From assembly GCA_007258455.2 (NCBI GenBank), contig VDFB02262611.1:248001-312000 (forward strand): DNA of 64,000 nucleotides, given 5' to 3'. Positions 10,526 to 22,369 of the stretch are shown here, in pieces (the stretch's first letter is position 1; each line of letters begins with the position of its first letter). The position numbers and the translations under genes are program-made. The notes beneath the pieces were generated by a model. The model did not search any database, was not told where the DNA came from, and saw only the letters and a list, made by a program, of their open reading frames with translations. This DNA comes from Sequoia sempervirens. Its lineage: Eukaryota > Streptophyta > Pinopsida > Cupressales > Cupressaceae.

Positions 10526-12019
10526 TTTTTCCACCTTCTCACCCTTTGGCACTAAAAAACTACATAATTTTTCCCTTCAAAGCTCGAGTTGAGGATGAAA
10601 ATGGAGGAGACTTCATAAACCCAACTAGATGATGTTAGTCCTTGGAACGAGTTATCCAATGAATATAATTTTAATATGTTTTGGTTTTATTATGTATTTG
10701 TTTTTTTAGATTTATTAAACATAGGTTTTTTCATTGAAAATAAAGCTCTCTGTTCTGCACATGTGGATAAATAGAAGATTATCAATTTTTTATTTTTTGA
10801 AAAATATGAGTGCACCAGATATTGAAGTCCTTGATCCAACAATTTTTTTTTGAATTTCGATACATACAAAAAAAGTTACGTTGTATATGGTCTACCTATG
10901 TCTGAATTGTAATTGGTTTGACTTCGAAACTTTATTAAGGAAAAAATATTCAATAGAACACTATGAAACCAATTGGAAGCACTAGATATCGTAGTTATAA
11001 ATCTAAATTAAAAAAACTAGATTTTTATCCTTCATGGAAAAAAAGTTATGTTGTATACAGTGAGCGTCACTCCTTAAAAATGGTGTTTACTGAAAAAAAA
11101 CTAGTTTTCGAAGGAGATGGAAAAAGAAGTGCAATCTGATTCCAAAATTTTTGAAAAAAATATATTTGGAATCTACAGACAAAATGTCACAAATCACTAG
11201 TTTGCATCATCTTCAAATTCCTCACGGTTTAGCCGCTATAGGTGCTCGAAAGTGAAGATTTAGTTAGAAAAAATGATTTCAGTGTCCAGTTTGGCCAAAA
11301 ATTGTAAACCAGTATTGTGGGATCACCCAAATTAGACACCTAACAACCATAAAAATAAATGATTAATCTCAATTTTTGGTAACTTAAAAAGTTCAGTAAT
11401 CCAACATATGATTGTTAGTGTTCTACAAAACTACTAAAATCTCCTATATGTCGAACAAAAGAACCGACACACATATATTCAATTATGCAATTCATAAAAG
11501 AGAGAGGGTAAAAAGCTACCAAGTAGTAAGAAGACTACATACATACAAGAAGAACCATTCCCATGAGAAACATGGATAATATTATTGTATATTGCCTTCA
11601 TCAGAGCCCACACAAATATACCCTTAAAAACCAAACCCACTGAAAAAATTGCAATATCCCACCTTCAAATTGGCCATCTAAAATAGAAAGAAAAAATTAA
11701 AAAAAGTGAGGTCTAGTAGGTGGCACATTACTACAGTCATCCTACCCCAAAGTCATAATGAGCAAGACAGTGGGGGTGGGGGAAAAGTATGCAAACCTCC
11801 AAGTCCTATAAACACAATTACATTTTGCACATTTCCCCCCTCATAGGGAGATAATGGTAGGTTCATCCTTAGACTCAATAGCACAACAACAACCCATATA
11901 ATTCAAATTAGCTTCATTATAAACAATTACCTTTCTTAGCAATCTTCTTACCACCATGTGGGTTTTATGGAAATTTCCCATAAGTCCATGGAGTGATCCA
12001 AATTACAATTGTAGAACAC
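10526..12019. other. AT-rich stretch without recognisable genes
   Basis: No assignable frame, terminal repeat or RNA gene. Two related phrases, AAAAAGTTACGTTGTATATGG near 10870 and AAAAGTTATGTTGTATACAG near 11042, suggest a weak internal repeat. Confidence 0.5.
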
Positions 12020-12277
12020 CTATGCTTGGTTTTCGAGCCCTTCAATATCATCATGGAATAGATACATCATTGTTGTCCTTGAAAACATGGAATCACACAC
12101 CAAGGATTGGGTCAAGCATCTAATACATTCAGATGTGTGACCAACTAGATAGGATCCAACAAGAGCTTTGATAGTACCACACAAGGAGCCTCGTCCATAT
12201 CTTTTGCCACCTCCCATACACACAAAATCCAAAATCAAAGGTTTGGGAACTAGATATTTCCTTTCACAAGTAGTCAA
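12020..12277 (-). pseudogene. Possible Dicer-like RNase III fragment
   Basis: An 85-residue minus-strand frame contains TIKALVGSYLVG preceded by KRYGRGSLCG and followed, some 30 residues on, by DDIEGLENQA. In plant Dicer-like proteins the end of the first RNase III domain reads like SKTISDCVEALIGAYYVGGG and is followed by a linker and I-LE-L at the start of the second RNase III domain; the order and spacing agree. The usual double Gly after YLVG is altered, and no catalytic Glu/Asp box is seen. Neighbouring frames on the same strand give nothing clear. It may be a decayed captured exon or chance. Confidence 0.3.
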
Positions 12278-13162
12278 AAAATTTGTTGATCATATCCTTT
12301 CCCCTCACCCATTCCTTCATCATCTTGTCACTTATATGTTTCTCTTCCTTTTATCATCCATACTTTTCTGCTTCCCCTTTCTTATGCTCTTGGAGAAGGC
12401 CATTCAAATGAATATGAGAATCTAAAGTTGAAGCCCCCTCTAAGAAACTTTCCTGATTGAAGCCAAAATACAATCCTCTTATGAGCTACAATTCGCCACA
12501 TTGACACCTGCATGTTGCTTCATAATTCAAATAATGTAGAATGATTAACACTTGCCTTACCCAACCTACCTCTACCAAAAATTTGAATGGGAGTATGTTT
12601 CTTCCATGCAAAAAGCTCTTGTTATCCATTATCTTAATGTATTCTTAACCCTACCACCTTTGAAACACATCATAACACCTTTGATTATTTGCTATATGAT
12701 TGCTTGCCCTTTATCAAACATATATATAACTTATTATTTTATTTAAATGTTACACCTCTTCACATAGTTAATTTTTTATTTTCTAAATCTAATTTTCAAA
12801 AGACTACTTGCATAAAAAATTCTTTGGAAAAAATATAAAATTCAAATTTCAAACCATTGATGGCCCACAAACAAAAACAATAGCAACCTTGACTAATATT
12901 TGCATTAACGAAAATAGCTATCCTTAACCACACTCACTTCAATGTGAAAGGTGAATTTTGGCCACTAAAAATAAGAATGTATTTACCACTTTTGAGTAGG
13001 AATAAAGTGCAAAGTTACTATTGATTGTTTGACTACTGTCAAGCGATATTTAGGTAGAGTACACCAGAACAATCTCAACAAAAAAGCATGAAAAGAGTTT
13101 ATGTGTAAAACTCATCTTTTCTTTCTTTTATTTTATCTATTATACAAAAGTATATTACAATC
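12278..13162. other. No recognisable feature
   Basis: AT-rich. Short open frames on both strands show no domain, and no terminal repeat is visible. Confidence 0.4.
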
Positions 13163-14253
13163 CTTCATTATCTCTACCTTTGATTTGGGAAAAAAGAGAA
13201 ATACATGGTTGTTAATGGCACATTATTGTCCTCTCAAACTAGGAAATTGTTAATTTTGAAACCACTTAAAATAGTAAAAGCAATGTGATGGAATGGATGA
13301 ATGAATGAAGGTTTTTAATAACATCCACGAGGCCAAATAGCCTATGGGACCACTGAATAATGAATCACATTGCTAAGCACAAAATCCTAATCAAATAGAC
13401 CGCCCACACGATGCCTACTTGATCTCCCTTTCCTTTTGGATTCTAGATCTTCTACTATGGATCTTGATTAAATAATTTACAATTCTTGTTATCCTTTCTT
13501 CTTCAAATAGGTTATTTCAAGAAGCCCACATTCAAAATCTCAATGTAATTGACTCGAATATTCATGTAAACCAGACAATCCACGATGTAATGCCATTCTA
13601 TCTCCACTAACTCCAAAATACAGAATACATCATATTCTATCTACCCACTTTTCTTTAGGCATTATCCACCTTTCAATTTCACACCTAAACTAGTGTGAAT
13701 TAGTATTTAACACCTTATCTCTACCTTTGATTTGGGAAAAAAGAGAAATAAATGGTTGCTAATGGCACATGATTGTCCTCTCAAACTAGGAATTTGTTAA
13801 TTTTGAACCCATTTAAAATAGTAAAAGCAGTGTGATGGAATGGATGAATGAATTAAGGTTTTTAATAGCATCCACCAGGCCAAATAGCCTATGAGACCAC
13901 TAAATAATGAACCACACTGCTAAGCACAAAAGCCTAATCAAATAGACAACCCACACAATGCCTACTTGATCTCCCTTTCCTTTTGAATCCCAGATCTTCT
14001 GCTGTGGATCTTGATGAAATAATTTGCAATTCTTGTTATCCTTTCTTCTTCAAATAACCTATTTGAAGAAGCCCACATTCAAAATCTCACTGTATTTTGC
14101 TAGAATATTCATCTAAGCTAGATACCCCATGATGTAATGCCATTCTGTCTCCACTAACTCCAAAATACATCATATTCTATCTACTCACTTTTCTTTAGGC
14201 GTTGTCCACCTTTCAATTTCACACCTAAACTAGTGTGAATTAGTATTTAATAG
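13163..14253. repeat. Tandem pair of a ~550-bp repeat
   Basis: Unit 1 (13163-13712) and unit 2 (13714-14253) both start TTATCTCTACCTTTGATTTGG, pass through GTGATGGAATGGATGAATGA and end CTAGTGTGAATTAGTATTTAA. The inner two thirds of the unit is the same sequence as bases 1-378. Non-coding. The two units differ by a few percent, so the duplication is not very recent. Confidence 0.9.
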
Positions 14254-14481
14254 CATTTTCTTTTTTATAGATTATTTTGGAAATATACTTCTAAGACCTA
14301 TTTTTAAGTTTAAACATAATGAATTTAAAGATCTCATTTTTCCATTGACTATGACCATTCAAAATTGACTTCACAAATAAGAATATAACATATTTGATTG
14401 TAATCTTAAAAATATAAAAAACAAGATGTAGACGAACAAATAAAAACATAATAATTTTATTTATATTCCTAAAGGTAGTTA

Positions 14482-14876
14482 GGGGAGAGGGGCCATAGTG
14501 GAGTGGGGTCCAATAGTGGGGATAGAAGTAGTCCTTAGTGGGCCCCATAGTGGAGCACCTTAATATCCAATTGCAAAACACTTTTTATCCATAAAGTACA
14601 TAAACTGACAAATCATGTGATGCCAGATTAGCGCACCAATAAAACATGACTTAGTGCACCACTATCGGTCTCACTTTTTTCTTGGGCCTTTTTGGATACC
14701 TCAACAAAAAGCATGTTGATGTGGCATCATATTTGATGATGTGGCCCTAAAACAAAATATAGAAGCATGTGAGTTGCCAAATAAACTGTTGTACAAAATT
14801 GGAAGTGATTTGAAATTTTCACATAGGATTTTGAGAAACATGAAGTTAGGGTGCTCCACTATGGGCCCCTCTACCC
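14482..14876. mobile_element. MITE-like element, 395 bp, TA target duplication
   Basis: Left end GGGGAGAGGGGCCATAGTGG and the right end read in reverse GGGTAGAGGGGCCCATAGTGG are terminal inverted repeats of about 22-23 bases with one gap. TA flanks both sides (14480-14481 and 14877-14878). A further copy of GGGCCCCATAGTGGAGCACC lies inside at about 14540-14558. No coding capacity. TA duplication suggests a Tc1/mariner-type partner, but the ends do not match a family I know. Confidence 0.65.
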
Positions 14877-15710
14877 TATTAAAATTTCAAGCCTTTAATG
14901 AATTATGACATGAAAATATAATAAATGTGTGTTAGTCATGGCAGAATGTTAGGCTACAAGCTTTGAGAAGGCCCCACCCTTTTCTACTTTGTGATGGTTA
15001 TGTTGTTTTGAATTTCAATAGATTTAGACTATCAAAGATATCTTTGAATGGCTAAGATAGTCAAAAAAATTCTAAGAACATGCTAATACATCTCATAAGC
15101 ATCCCATGGCAAGCTAATACATCATTCAAGCATCCCCAAGGACATGTAATGATCTAGAAAGCTAGGAAAACTAAGGGATGCTTGTGAAAGCTCATCCAGG
15201 AGCCAAAGTATTTGGGGGAAACCAAGGGGAATGCTTTAGGTGACAAGGGACAAGCGATGTTGATCCTTATCTATTTTTCCTCATGTTTTTATCCCTTTTT
15301 CTATTTGGATTTTATTTCCTCATAGATATTGATTGAGATATTTTAATTTATTTTGTTCATCATCTTTCTTTATTTATCATCTTTACAACAGTTTGTAATT
15401 CTGATCTAACATTATCTTTTACAAGTTGTTTCTCGAACTTTTATTTACATTTTTCCAACTTCCCTTTCAAGTATGTAGTACCTATTCTATCTATTCATAT
15501 AATTATAATTAATTGTAGATTTTTATATAAACTTTGTTCTCAAATATCAATTAAATAACATATTTAAAAAATTGTGAACCCAAACTTGCTCTTTTATAAA
15601 CTTGATAACAAAATGTTAATCTAAAAAAAATTCACTACGAAATTTTATAAAATGTAACCAAATTATAATCAAAATCTACCTATGTTTTCTAACAATTTGC
15701 CATCCACTTG
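14877..15710. other. No recognisable feature
   Basis: AT-rich single-copy-looking sequence between two mobile elements. No coding frame above background. Confidence 0.4.
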
Positions 15711-17260
15711 TTTTTTATAAAGGGAAAAACAAATTTTGAAGGGATCCAGAACCCTTAAACAAAAAGAGCAAGGCTACAGAAAAAGACAACAAGCAACCAA
15801 CAAAAAAGATCAGCTCCACAACAAGACCAATCAAGATTTACAATTTACACTTTTCTTGTGGGAGCGGAGAATCATGTCGAAAGAAGGCTTAGAGGATTTG
15901 ACTTTTTTTCCTTTAACTATGATCCAACCTTCTTCCACTTGCGCTGCTTTACCAAGCCAAACCAGCTCGCTACTTTCATGAGTATGAAAGCCAATAGCTA
16001 GTGAATTTGGAGATTCATCTTGAATCCTTTGCGCAGATAAAGACTTCACATAAGAGCCGCCAGAAAGGGAAGCTGAAGCACAATCACCTGAAGTGGCAGA
16101 CTTAGACTCGATCGGGGAGGCCCTAGCATCCCCGCCAGTTACGATAGGAGAGGGCGTCCCAAGACCCAGTGAATCAGAAGCAATCACATCTGAAAAACTC
16201 TTATTTTGATCAGCTTTCTTCTCAACCGTATAATGCTGTTGAGAGGCACCTTTCCACCAAGTAGTTGTCTTAGTTTTTTTCTCAAATCCGCAATGCGTAG
16301 CCGCATGTCCAGATTGAAGCATCGTCTACACCGGAAGGGAATCCCTTCATAATCCAAAGATTGGACCCAAGAGCCTTTAGAAGATGTAAGAAGAACTTCA
16401 GTAGGCAATCCTTTTGAAACATTTATTTCGACCAGAATGCGAGCATAGGTGGAATGAAGAATGTCAGAAGATTCATCATCCACCATCAAGAAATCACCAA
16501 GGGTGTCACCCACTTCCTCCAGAAGAGAGTCATGCCAAAGGTGAAGGGGGAGATTGGGCAATCTAACCCAAATCGGGAATTTATTAAAAGTTTCAGAAAC
16601 AGGGTTGAAATCAGAATGCCAAGGTTTGATCATCAACATATATTTATCTTCCCAGCTAAAATAATTTTCACACAAGATTACTTTTCTGTCCTGAGCATTG
16701 TCAAATTTAGCAGCAAAAAATCCCTTAGCCAAGGGATAAATGTTAACTTTACTCGAAATTAAAGGCTCCCATTCGCTAGAAATCCAGGAATGCAACTCGG
16801 GGAGGTTAGGCCAAAAACCTTTGAACCAGCAGATCACCCCACAAAGGGAAAGATCAGCAGCAACCTCCTCAATATCTTCAACTATTTCATCTTTCAACTT
16901 CACTGAAATAGCACTCCTGATAGGGATAAATCCGCTAGAATGCTTAAGCTTGGGTCCCGCAAAATTCGTGGCTTTTGCCTTAGGGCCAAACCCCATGACT
17001 TTCCTTCCACCAGGCATTGTAGAAATAGGGTCAGCTCCTCCCTGACCACCTCCATTAGCCGTTCCAGTTGTCTGGAAAATGGCCCCAATAACACCATCGA
17101 GCGACACAGAAGGAAGGAAGCCATCAGACATTGTCGATAGCCCAACCGACGACACCGCCGCCGCTCCAGCATTCGCCTTAGGGTTACCTTTACTAAGGAA
17201 AAGTGAGAAAAATGTGAATAGTCCAATCAAGAAAAGATTAAAGGAAACTAATAACTTGGA
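15711..17260 (-). mobile_element. ORF1-only LINE-like element, minus strand
   Basis: The 3' end (low coordinates) reads, on the minus strand, the hairpin AAGGGTTCTGGATCCCTT and then CCCTTTATAAAAAA. The same tail with compensating changes ends the insertion at 20759-21052. Between the protein frame (17230-15834) and the tail there are only about 110 bases, so no endonuclease or reverse transcriptase is present. The 5' boundary near 17260 is uncertain and I found no target duplication. Confidence 0.7.
15834..17230 (-). pseudogene. DUF4283-type, CCHC-knuckle ORF1-like protein (one frameshift)
   Basis: Frame 17230-16322, then a shift near 16320 into the frame that ends at 15834; about 460 residues in all. 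Residues 1-110 are Gly/Ala/Ser-rich; about 120-270 is the alpha/beta region typical of plant LINE-associated DUF4283 proteins, including FPIWVRLPNLPLHLWH at 218-233. The zinc knuckle is split by the frameshift: GIPFRCRRC in one frame and SGHAATHC in the next. The tail carries AAQVEEGWIIVKGKK and SFDMILRSHKKS, which recur at 20800-20920. Such proteins are thought to bind the element RNA. Whether this is a retrotransposon ORF1 or a captured host gene of the same family cannot be settled here. Confidence 0.7.
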
Positions 17261-17699
17261 AACAAACTAATAATCAAAGGAATCCATAGGGAATTTGGTA
17301 GAACCTCTTCTTGTGTCTCATGCATTTTACATGTCAAATTGTTAGTTTTTTTTGTGTTAGTTGCTAGGATGTTGCTCTATAGACTTGGGTGAATAAATTA
17401 GCAATAAATCAAACATTTCTAGGGTTGAATATCCTTTTGTTGGGTATTGATTTTTATCCTTTATTTTGAGATTAAAGTTGCAAGATAGGTGTATATGTTT
17501 AGTGTGTGGGTCCTTAAAACTAGGCACATATGTTTAGTGATAGTTAGTGTGGTCTTTTAGAGTTTTATTTCTATTGTTGTGTTTTATTGTAAGCAACAGT
17601 TGAGTTGTGTTTTGCCATATTTTTAGAGGGATTATATGTAATAGAAAAATGTGTTTTGTCTCTTGATTTATAGTGTTTTTATTCTATTTTGATGCACCT
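17261..17699. other. Spacer, possible LTR remnant
   Basis: T-rich, no frame. It lies directly before the decayed copia body and could be its eroded leader or LTR, but I see no clear LTR end. Confidence 0.3.
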
Positions 17700-20215
17700 A
17701 AGTTTGACATCTTTTTATAGATTTTGGGCATCCATGCTTTTAAGACAAAAAAAATTAGAATAGTAAAAAAATTGACCAAGTTAATAAGAATATTTTTAAC
17801 AAACTTTAGGAGTAAAAGGCTATTATTAGTAGAGTTTGGTGATGATGCTACATATCTTGTTATTAGATCTGGAATTATTTATTCCTATGTGCCTTCTGAT
17901 GATATTCTTGACCTTCATGATGTCCTACATGTTCTTGGATTAACAAAGAATTTACTTTTAGTTTCAGCCATGATAAATTTGAAGTGTGTGGTTATGTTTG
18001 ATGATAAAAAAGTATTCATCAAAAAATGTAGCCATGATCCTGATCAAGAATATATCATAGGTATTTGTGAGGGAGATTTTTACAAATTGATTGTTGATTT
18101 GATTAAACACGAAGCCTTGTTATTTGAAAGTGTCAAATTGTGTGAGCTTTAGCAAGAGATTCAACTACTTGCATTATAAAGCTCTACTTCTCATAAATGA
18201 TATGGTGCATGGATTGCTTTACTTAAAAAAAAACTAGAGGATGCAAGGGATGCAAAATTGGCAAGCACATCAAGATTATTTTCCCTAATAATGAGCATAT
18301 ATCAAAAGGGATTCTAGACCTGATTCATTTAGATTTTTGTGGAGCCATGTTAACAATTTTATTGGTAGGAAATGTTTACTATGTTTCATTTATTGATGAT
18401 TGTTCATGGATAACCTTGATTTACTTTATAAAAACCAAAATGAGGCATTTGTGAAATTTCAAGAGTTCAAAGCTCTTGTGGAAATCAATCAAGTGAGGAT
18501 TAAGGTTTTGAAGTTTGATAATAGAGGTGAGTATATCTCTAAGAACTTTGATGAATTTTATAGAGAAATACAAATCAAGAGGAAGTTGATTATGACATAC
18601 AATCGTCACTATAATGTAGTTGCAGAGAGCCATTATAGAGACAACAAAAGCTACAATTCATGACCCAAATTTACCCATGTCTCTTTGGTTAGAGGCATGT
18701 ATTTTTTTGTGTAAATTTTAAATAGGCATCCTTATAGGTCATTGAAGAACAAAACTCTAGAGGAAGCTTTCATTTGTGAGAAACCTAATGTTTTTCATTT
18801 TGAATTGATATTTCTTATTTTCAGTTGTTTGGAAGTCTTGTTTATGTTCATGTGCTAGAAAAGAAAAGGACTAAGTTTGAACCCTCTAGTCTAAGGGGTG
18901 TCTTTGTGGGATAACATGGGTCTTCCAAGGCTTACAAGTTCTATGTTTGATCACAAACAAATATAATAGTGAACTAAAATGTAAAATTTGACGAGGATGT
19001 TTGGTCCTCTAAGCGTTGAGAGCTTTCCATGGAGATTGAAGAAAGCAAACAATATTACATCAAATCAACAAAGTTCTAGTAAAGTTGAAGATATCCTAAC
19101 ATTATCTAAAACAAGGAAGCCTAAATGGATTATTCAAACTTTGCAAGATGCATAAGAATGAGTAGGATCACTGAGTCATCCACCTTAGAAATTTTCAATT
19201 TAGGTTGCATTAATGTCTTCCATCATTGATAATGAGCCTTTTAGTGTTGAGGAGGAAAACTCAGAGCAAGAATGGTGAGATGCAGTGATAGAGGAGCATA
19301 AATTCATTAGTTAGAATGATGTTTGGAATATCATACCTAAACCAATTGGAAAGATAGTGTTTGATTCCAAGTGGTCATACTTAGTGAATCATATAGACTT
19401 AGATGAGATTATAGAAAAAGTTCAATGCTAATTTTTTTTAAAAGGAGTCTGACTATAACGATACTTGTGCTCTAGTTGCAAGGTATACCTTTATTAAGAT
19501 AATTATACCTCTTTGCATCCAATTTTAGTTGACCTTTATATCAAATGGATATAAAAATATATTTTTAATAATCACATAGGGGAAGAAGTTTATTTAAATT
19601 AGTCTAGAGGAGTTGATATACATGGACAAAAAAAAACCATGTATGTAGGCTGAAAAAGGTCTTGTATGAGTTGAAGCAAGCACCGCATGCTTAATACTCA
19701 TGGATTGATGAGTACATGTTAAGTTTGGGCTTTATTAAACTATTACAGATCTTTTATTATTAATTTGATAAATATTATTTCTTAATGTTAGTTCCTTATG
19801 AATGATCTTATTCTTACATTTAATGTTAGTTCTCCATATGGATTATCTTAAGATGGTGCAATATTATTTCTTAATGTTAGTTCCTTATATGGATGATCTT
19901 ATTCTTACATTTAATATTAATTCTCTAAATGGATGATCTTAAGATGGTGCAAGAGAGAGTTGACATTTGAATTTGATATGAAGGATATTGACCTAACTAT
20001 TTCTTTGGTCGTAAAATGTGAAAAGGTACAAGATAAGTCTTCTTAATTCAAGGGAAGTACATAATAGAGACTTTAATCCAAATCTTAAAGATAACTAGAA
20101 ATTTAAAATCATATTTAGTGAATCGTTTTGTTTAAAGGTTCATTCATGCACTTGATAAATACTTCACTTGATAGTTGTTTTCAGTTTTGTTGTATTTCCT
20201 GGTAGCAGGCATGTA
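17700..20215 (+). mobile_element. Decayed Ty1/copia pol
   Basis: Plus-strand frames in copia order. 17724-18152: protease tail and GAG-pre-integrase (LHDVLHVLGLTKNLLLVSAM). 18360-18660: integrase core (FIDDCSWITLIY, NEAFVKFQEFKALVE, LKFDNRGEYISKNFDEF). 18720-18790: NRHPYRSLKNKTLEEAF. About 19640-19730: reverse-transcriptase phrase RLKKVLYELKQAPHA. Many stops and frameshifts, and no intact LTR pair. It abuts the duplicated gene fragment at about 20250. Confidence 0.8.
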
Positions 20216-20758
20216 TCATCTGCTTTATCATCCATTAGAGGAAATCTTGAATTTTAAGGAGATTAGCTTGTTAGGAGAAATATCCGAAGTTAAAAGTATT
20301 TAACTTCCAAAAATGAAAGACAAATTATCTGGGAGCTGTTTGTGTTTCCTTCAATTATTTTTCACATGACAATACTGTTATGTCTAGTATTTGAATTGTA
20401 GTTCTTTCCTTTTTATTCTAGACCATTACAATAAAATGAAGATTAAGCACTCACATTTATGTGGATGTACCTGAAGGAGCGTTGAACTCTTACGAAGATA
20501 TCGAAATGTACATTATAAATGTTTTATATTTATCATATAATCTACTGTAACCATTGTATGGAAGAAAGTCTTTTATGTAAGAAAATCTTGGTTTCAAGTT
20601 GTTTTATATGGTTGGTTTACTATGGTGCTTGGTTAGTATGTTCTGTGTTTGCTATTTTCAGTTCTTTTGGTTGTGATGCTGATTGTTTATTGTTGTTTTG
20701 TATCAATGTTATTATTTAAAAATTCAGGCAAATTTACTGTTAACAATTGACCATCAAT

Positions 20759-21052
20759 TGTTAACAGGCAATTTTTCATCCTCAGGAAATTGATGGGCTT
20801 GGCAGGCTAAGGCAGCACAAGTTGAAGAAGGCTGGACTACTGTTACTGGAAAAAAATCTAAACCCTCTGGGCCTTCTTTTGATATGACTCTTCGCTCCAA
20901 CAACGAAACTCTAATTGTAAAACTTAATGGTGTTTGTTTGTGAGCTGGTTTTTTGTTGACTGCAGGCTGTCTTTTCTGCAGTCTGGTCTTTTTGGCTTTT
21001 TGGTTGTAATGGGTTCCGGATCCCATCAAAATCTGTTTTCCCCTATATCAAA
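20759..21052 (+). mobile_element. 5'-truncated ORF1-only LINE-type insertion with 17-bp target duplication
   Basis: AACAATTGACCATCAAT flanks it perfectly at 20742-20758 and 21053-21069. The body encodes KAAQVEEGWTTVTGKK and PSFDMTLRSNNET, the same tail as the element at 15.8 kb, then a stop, the hairpin ATGGGTTCCGGATCCCAT at 21010-21027 and the end CCCTATATCAAAA. Long exact target duplication, 5' truncation and a fixed 3' end are the marks of target-primed reverse transcription. It sits in the intron of the duplicated gene fragment. Confidence 0.85.
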
Positions 21053-21564
21053 AACAATTGACCATCAATAATTCATCATTATGACAAATTTATCTTGTGG
21101 AAAATTAACCACTAGCAATTCATTGGAGCGGAGCATTAACATTTTTTAATATATAATTCAAAGACATTGAGGTTTTTTTTGCAAAAGAATAATTTCCACA
21201 GCATTAATAATAGAGATGACTGATTTGTTGTATTTACTAGAATAAAATAAATTATATTGAAAAATGTTTTTTTTTTTAATCATAAGTCAAAATTTCTAAT
21301 TGTATATGCGATGAATTTGTCACAATGAAGATGAATTGTTTAACGGTGAATTGTAGACGGTGAATTTTCCTAGAACCCTAAAAAGGAATTAGGACTCTTT
21401 CAAAAACCCTCCATTTACCCTTATAAAAAGAAAGTCAGTTTTGAAATACATACCAGGTGTAATATATTATTTTATACAGTGGAGCTTTCTGATCCATCTT
21501 ATTGCTACCTGGGAGTAGAACAAGTTTGACTTGTAAAATTTTAAGTATTGCTTTTTGCATGCAG

Positions 21565-22260
21565 ATACCCGGCCCTCCTGCACCGAAATCTAAGTTAATA
21601 GAACACCAAAAATCAATTCGACTATGGGCACTGAAGTTACCCTCAGCAGATACAGCTGTTGTTCAAAGAACACAAGCCTTATTGGCAGAGAATCCATATG
21701 GTTTGCCTGTTGTGAATGACAACTCTGACTTAGTGGAGAAGAGGAGGAAATTCTGGTCGGAGGTGAAGCCTCATTATTTTGATTTTTACATAGGTTATAA
21801 ACATCTCTGGAGTATACTTCGAGTAATTTGTATGGGGTTGATGGTGTTACTACTAGGCCAATTTAGGTGGGGACGCTCGCTTCTTATCAAATACCCCGAA
21901 ATTTTCAGTCTTGGACAATTCAAGAAGACGGGCCCACAGAAGAGGAGGTTAGAAGTGCTTCCTTCAAAATGTGGTTTGTAGGTCATGGCTATAGTGATGA
22001 GAGTCGTCTTCTGCAGCAAGGATCAAAGCCAAATATGGAAGTGATGACTAGAATTTCAGGGCCTTAGATTGGTTATTGGTTATGCAACAACTCCTATCAT
22101 TCTTGTTCAGTGCGCTCTCATTGTGATGGATCAACGCCAAAGTTTACCAAAGGGAGGTGTTTTCCCTCCAGGAATTGTGTTTGGTTCTACAGATTTGCAA
22201 GAACGCCTAGAAAAAAATGGCATATTGTTTGAACTTCTCAGCAAAACGACTATCTCATAG
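21565..22260 (+). pseudogene. Exon 2 of the oxidoreductase gene, disabled copy 2
   Basis: Starts after the same TGCATGCAG acceptor and reads IPGPPAPKSKLIEHQKSI onward without the deletion of copy 1, through RRKFWSEVKPHYFDFYIGY. One C is missing from GGGCCC near 21931-21936, shifting the frame; GAG has become the stop TAG at 22065-22067; and ATTGGTT is duplicated directly after it (+7 bases). The stop at 22258-22260 matches that of copy 1. None of these lesions is shared with copy 1, so each copy was intact here at the time of duplication. No exon 1 precedes it within the homologous block. Confidence 0.85.
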
Positions 22261-22369
22261 TAGTCACATAACAATGGCAAGTTTGTCTTTCATTTACAGT
22301 GTAGCTGTTTTCTTGCCTTGAGCTAAGTAAATTGTCACAAAATAATTTTAAATAATTTCGTTTGTCCAG

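Noticed and set aside
16454..17270. Plus-strand open frames over 16.4-17.3 kb
   Set aside because: Antisense shadows of the minus-strand DUF4283-type ORF.
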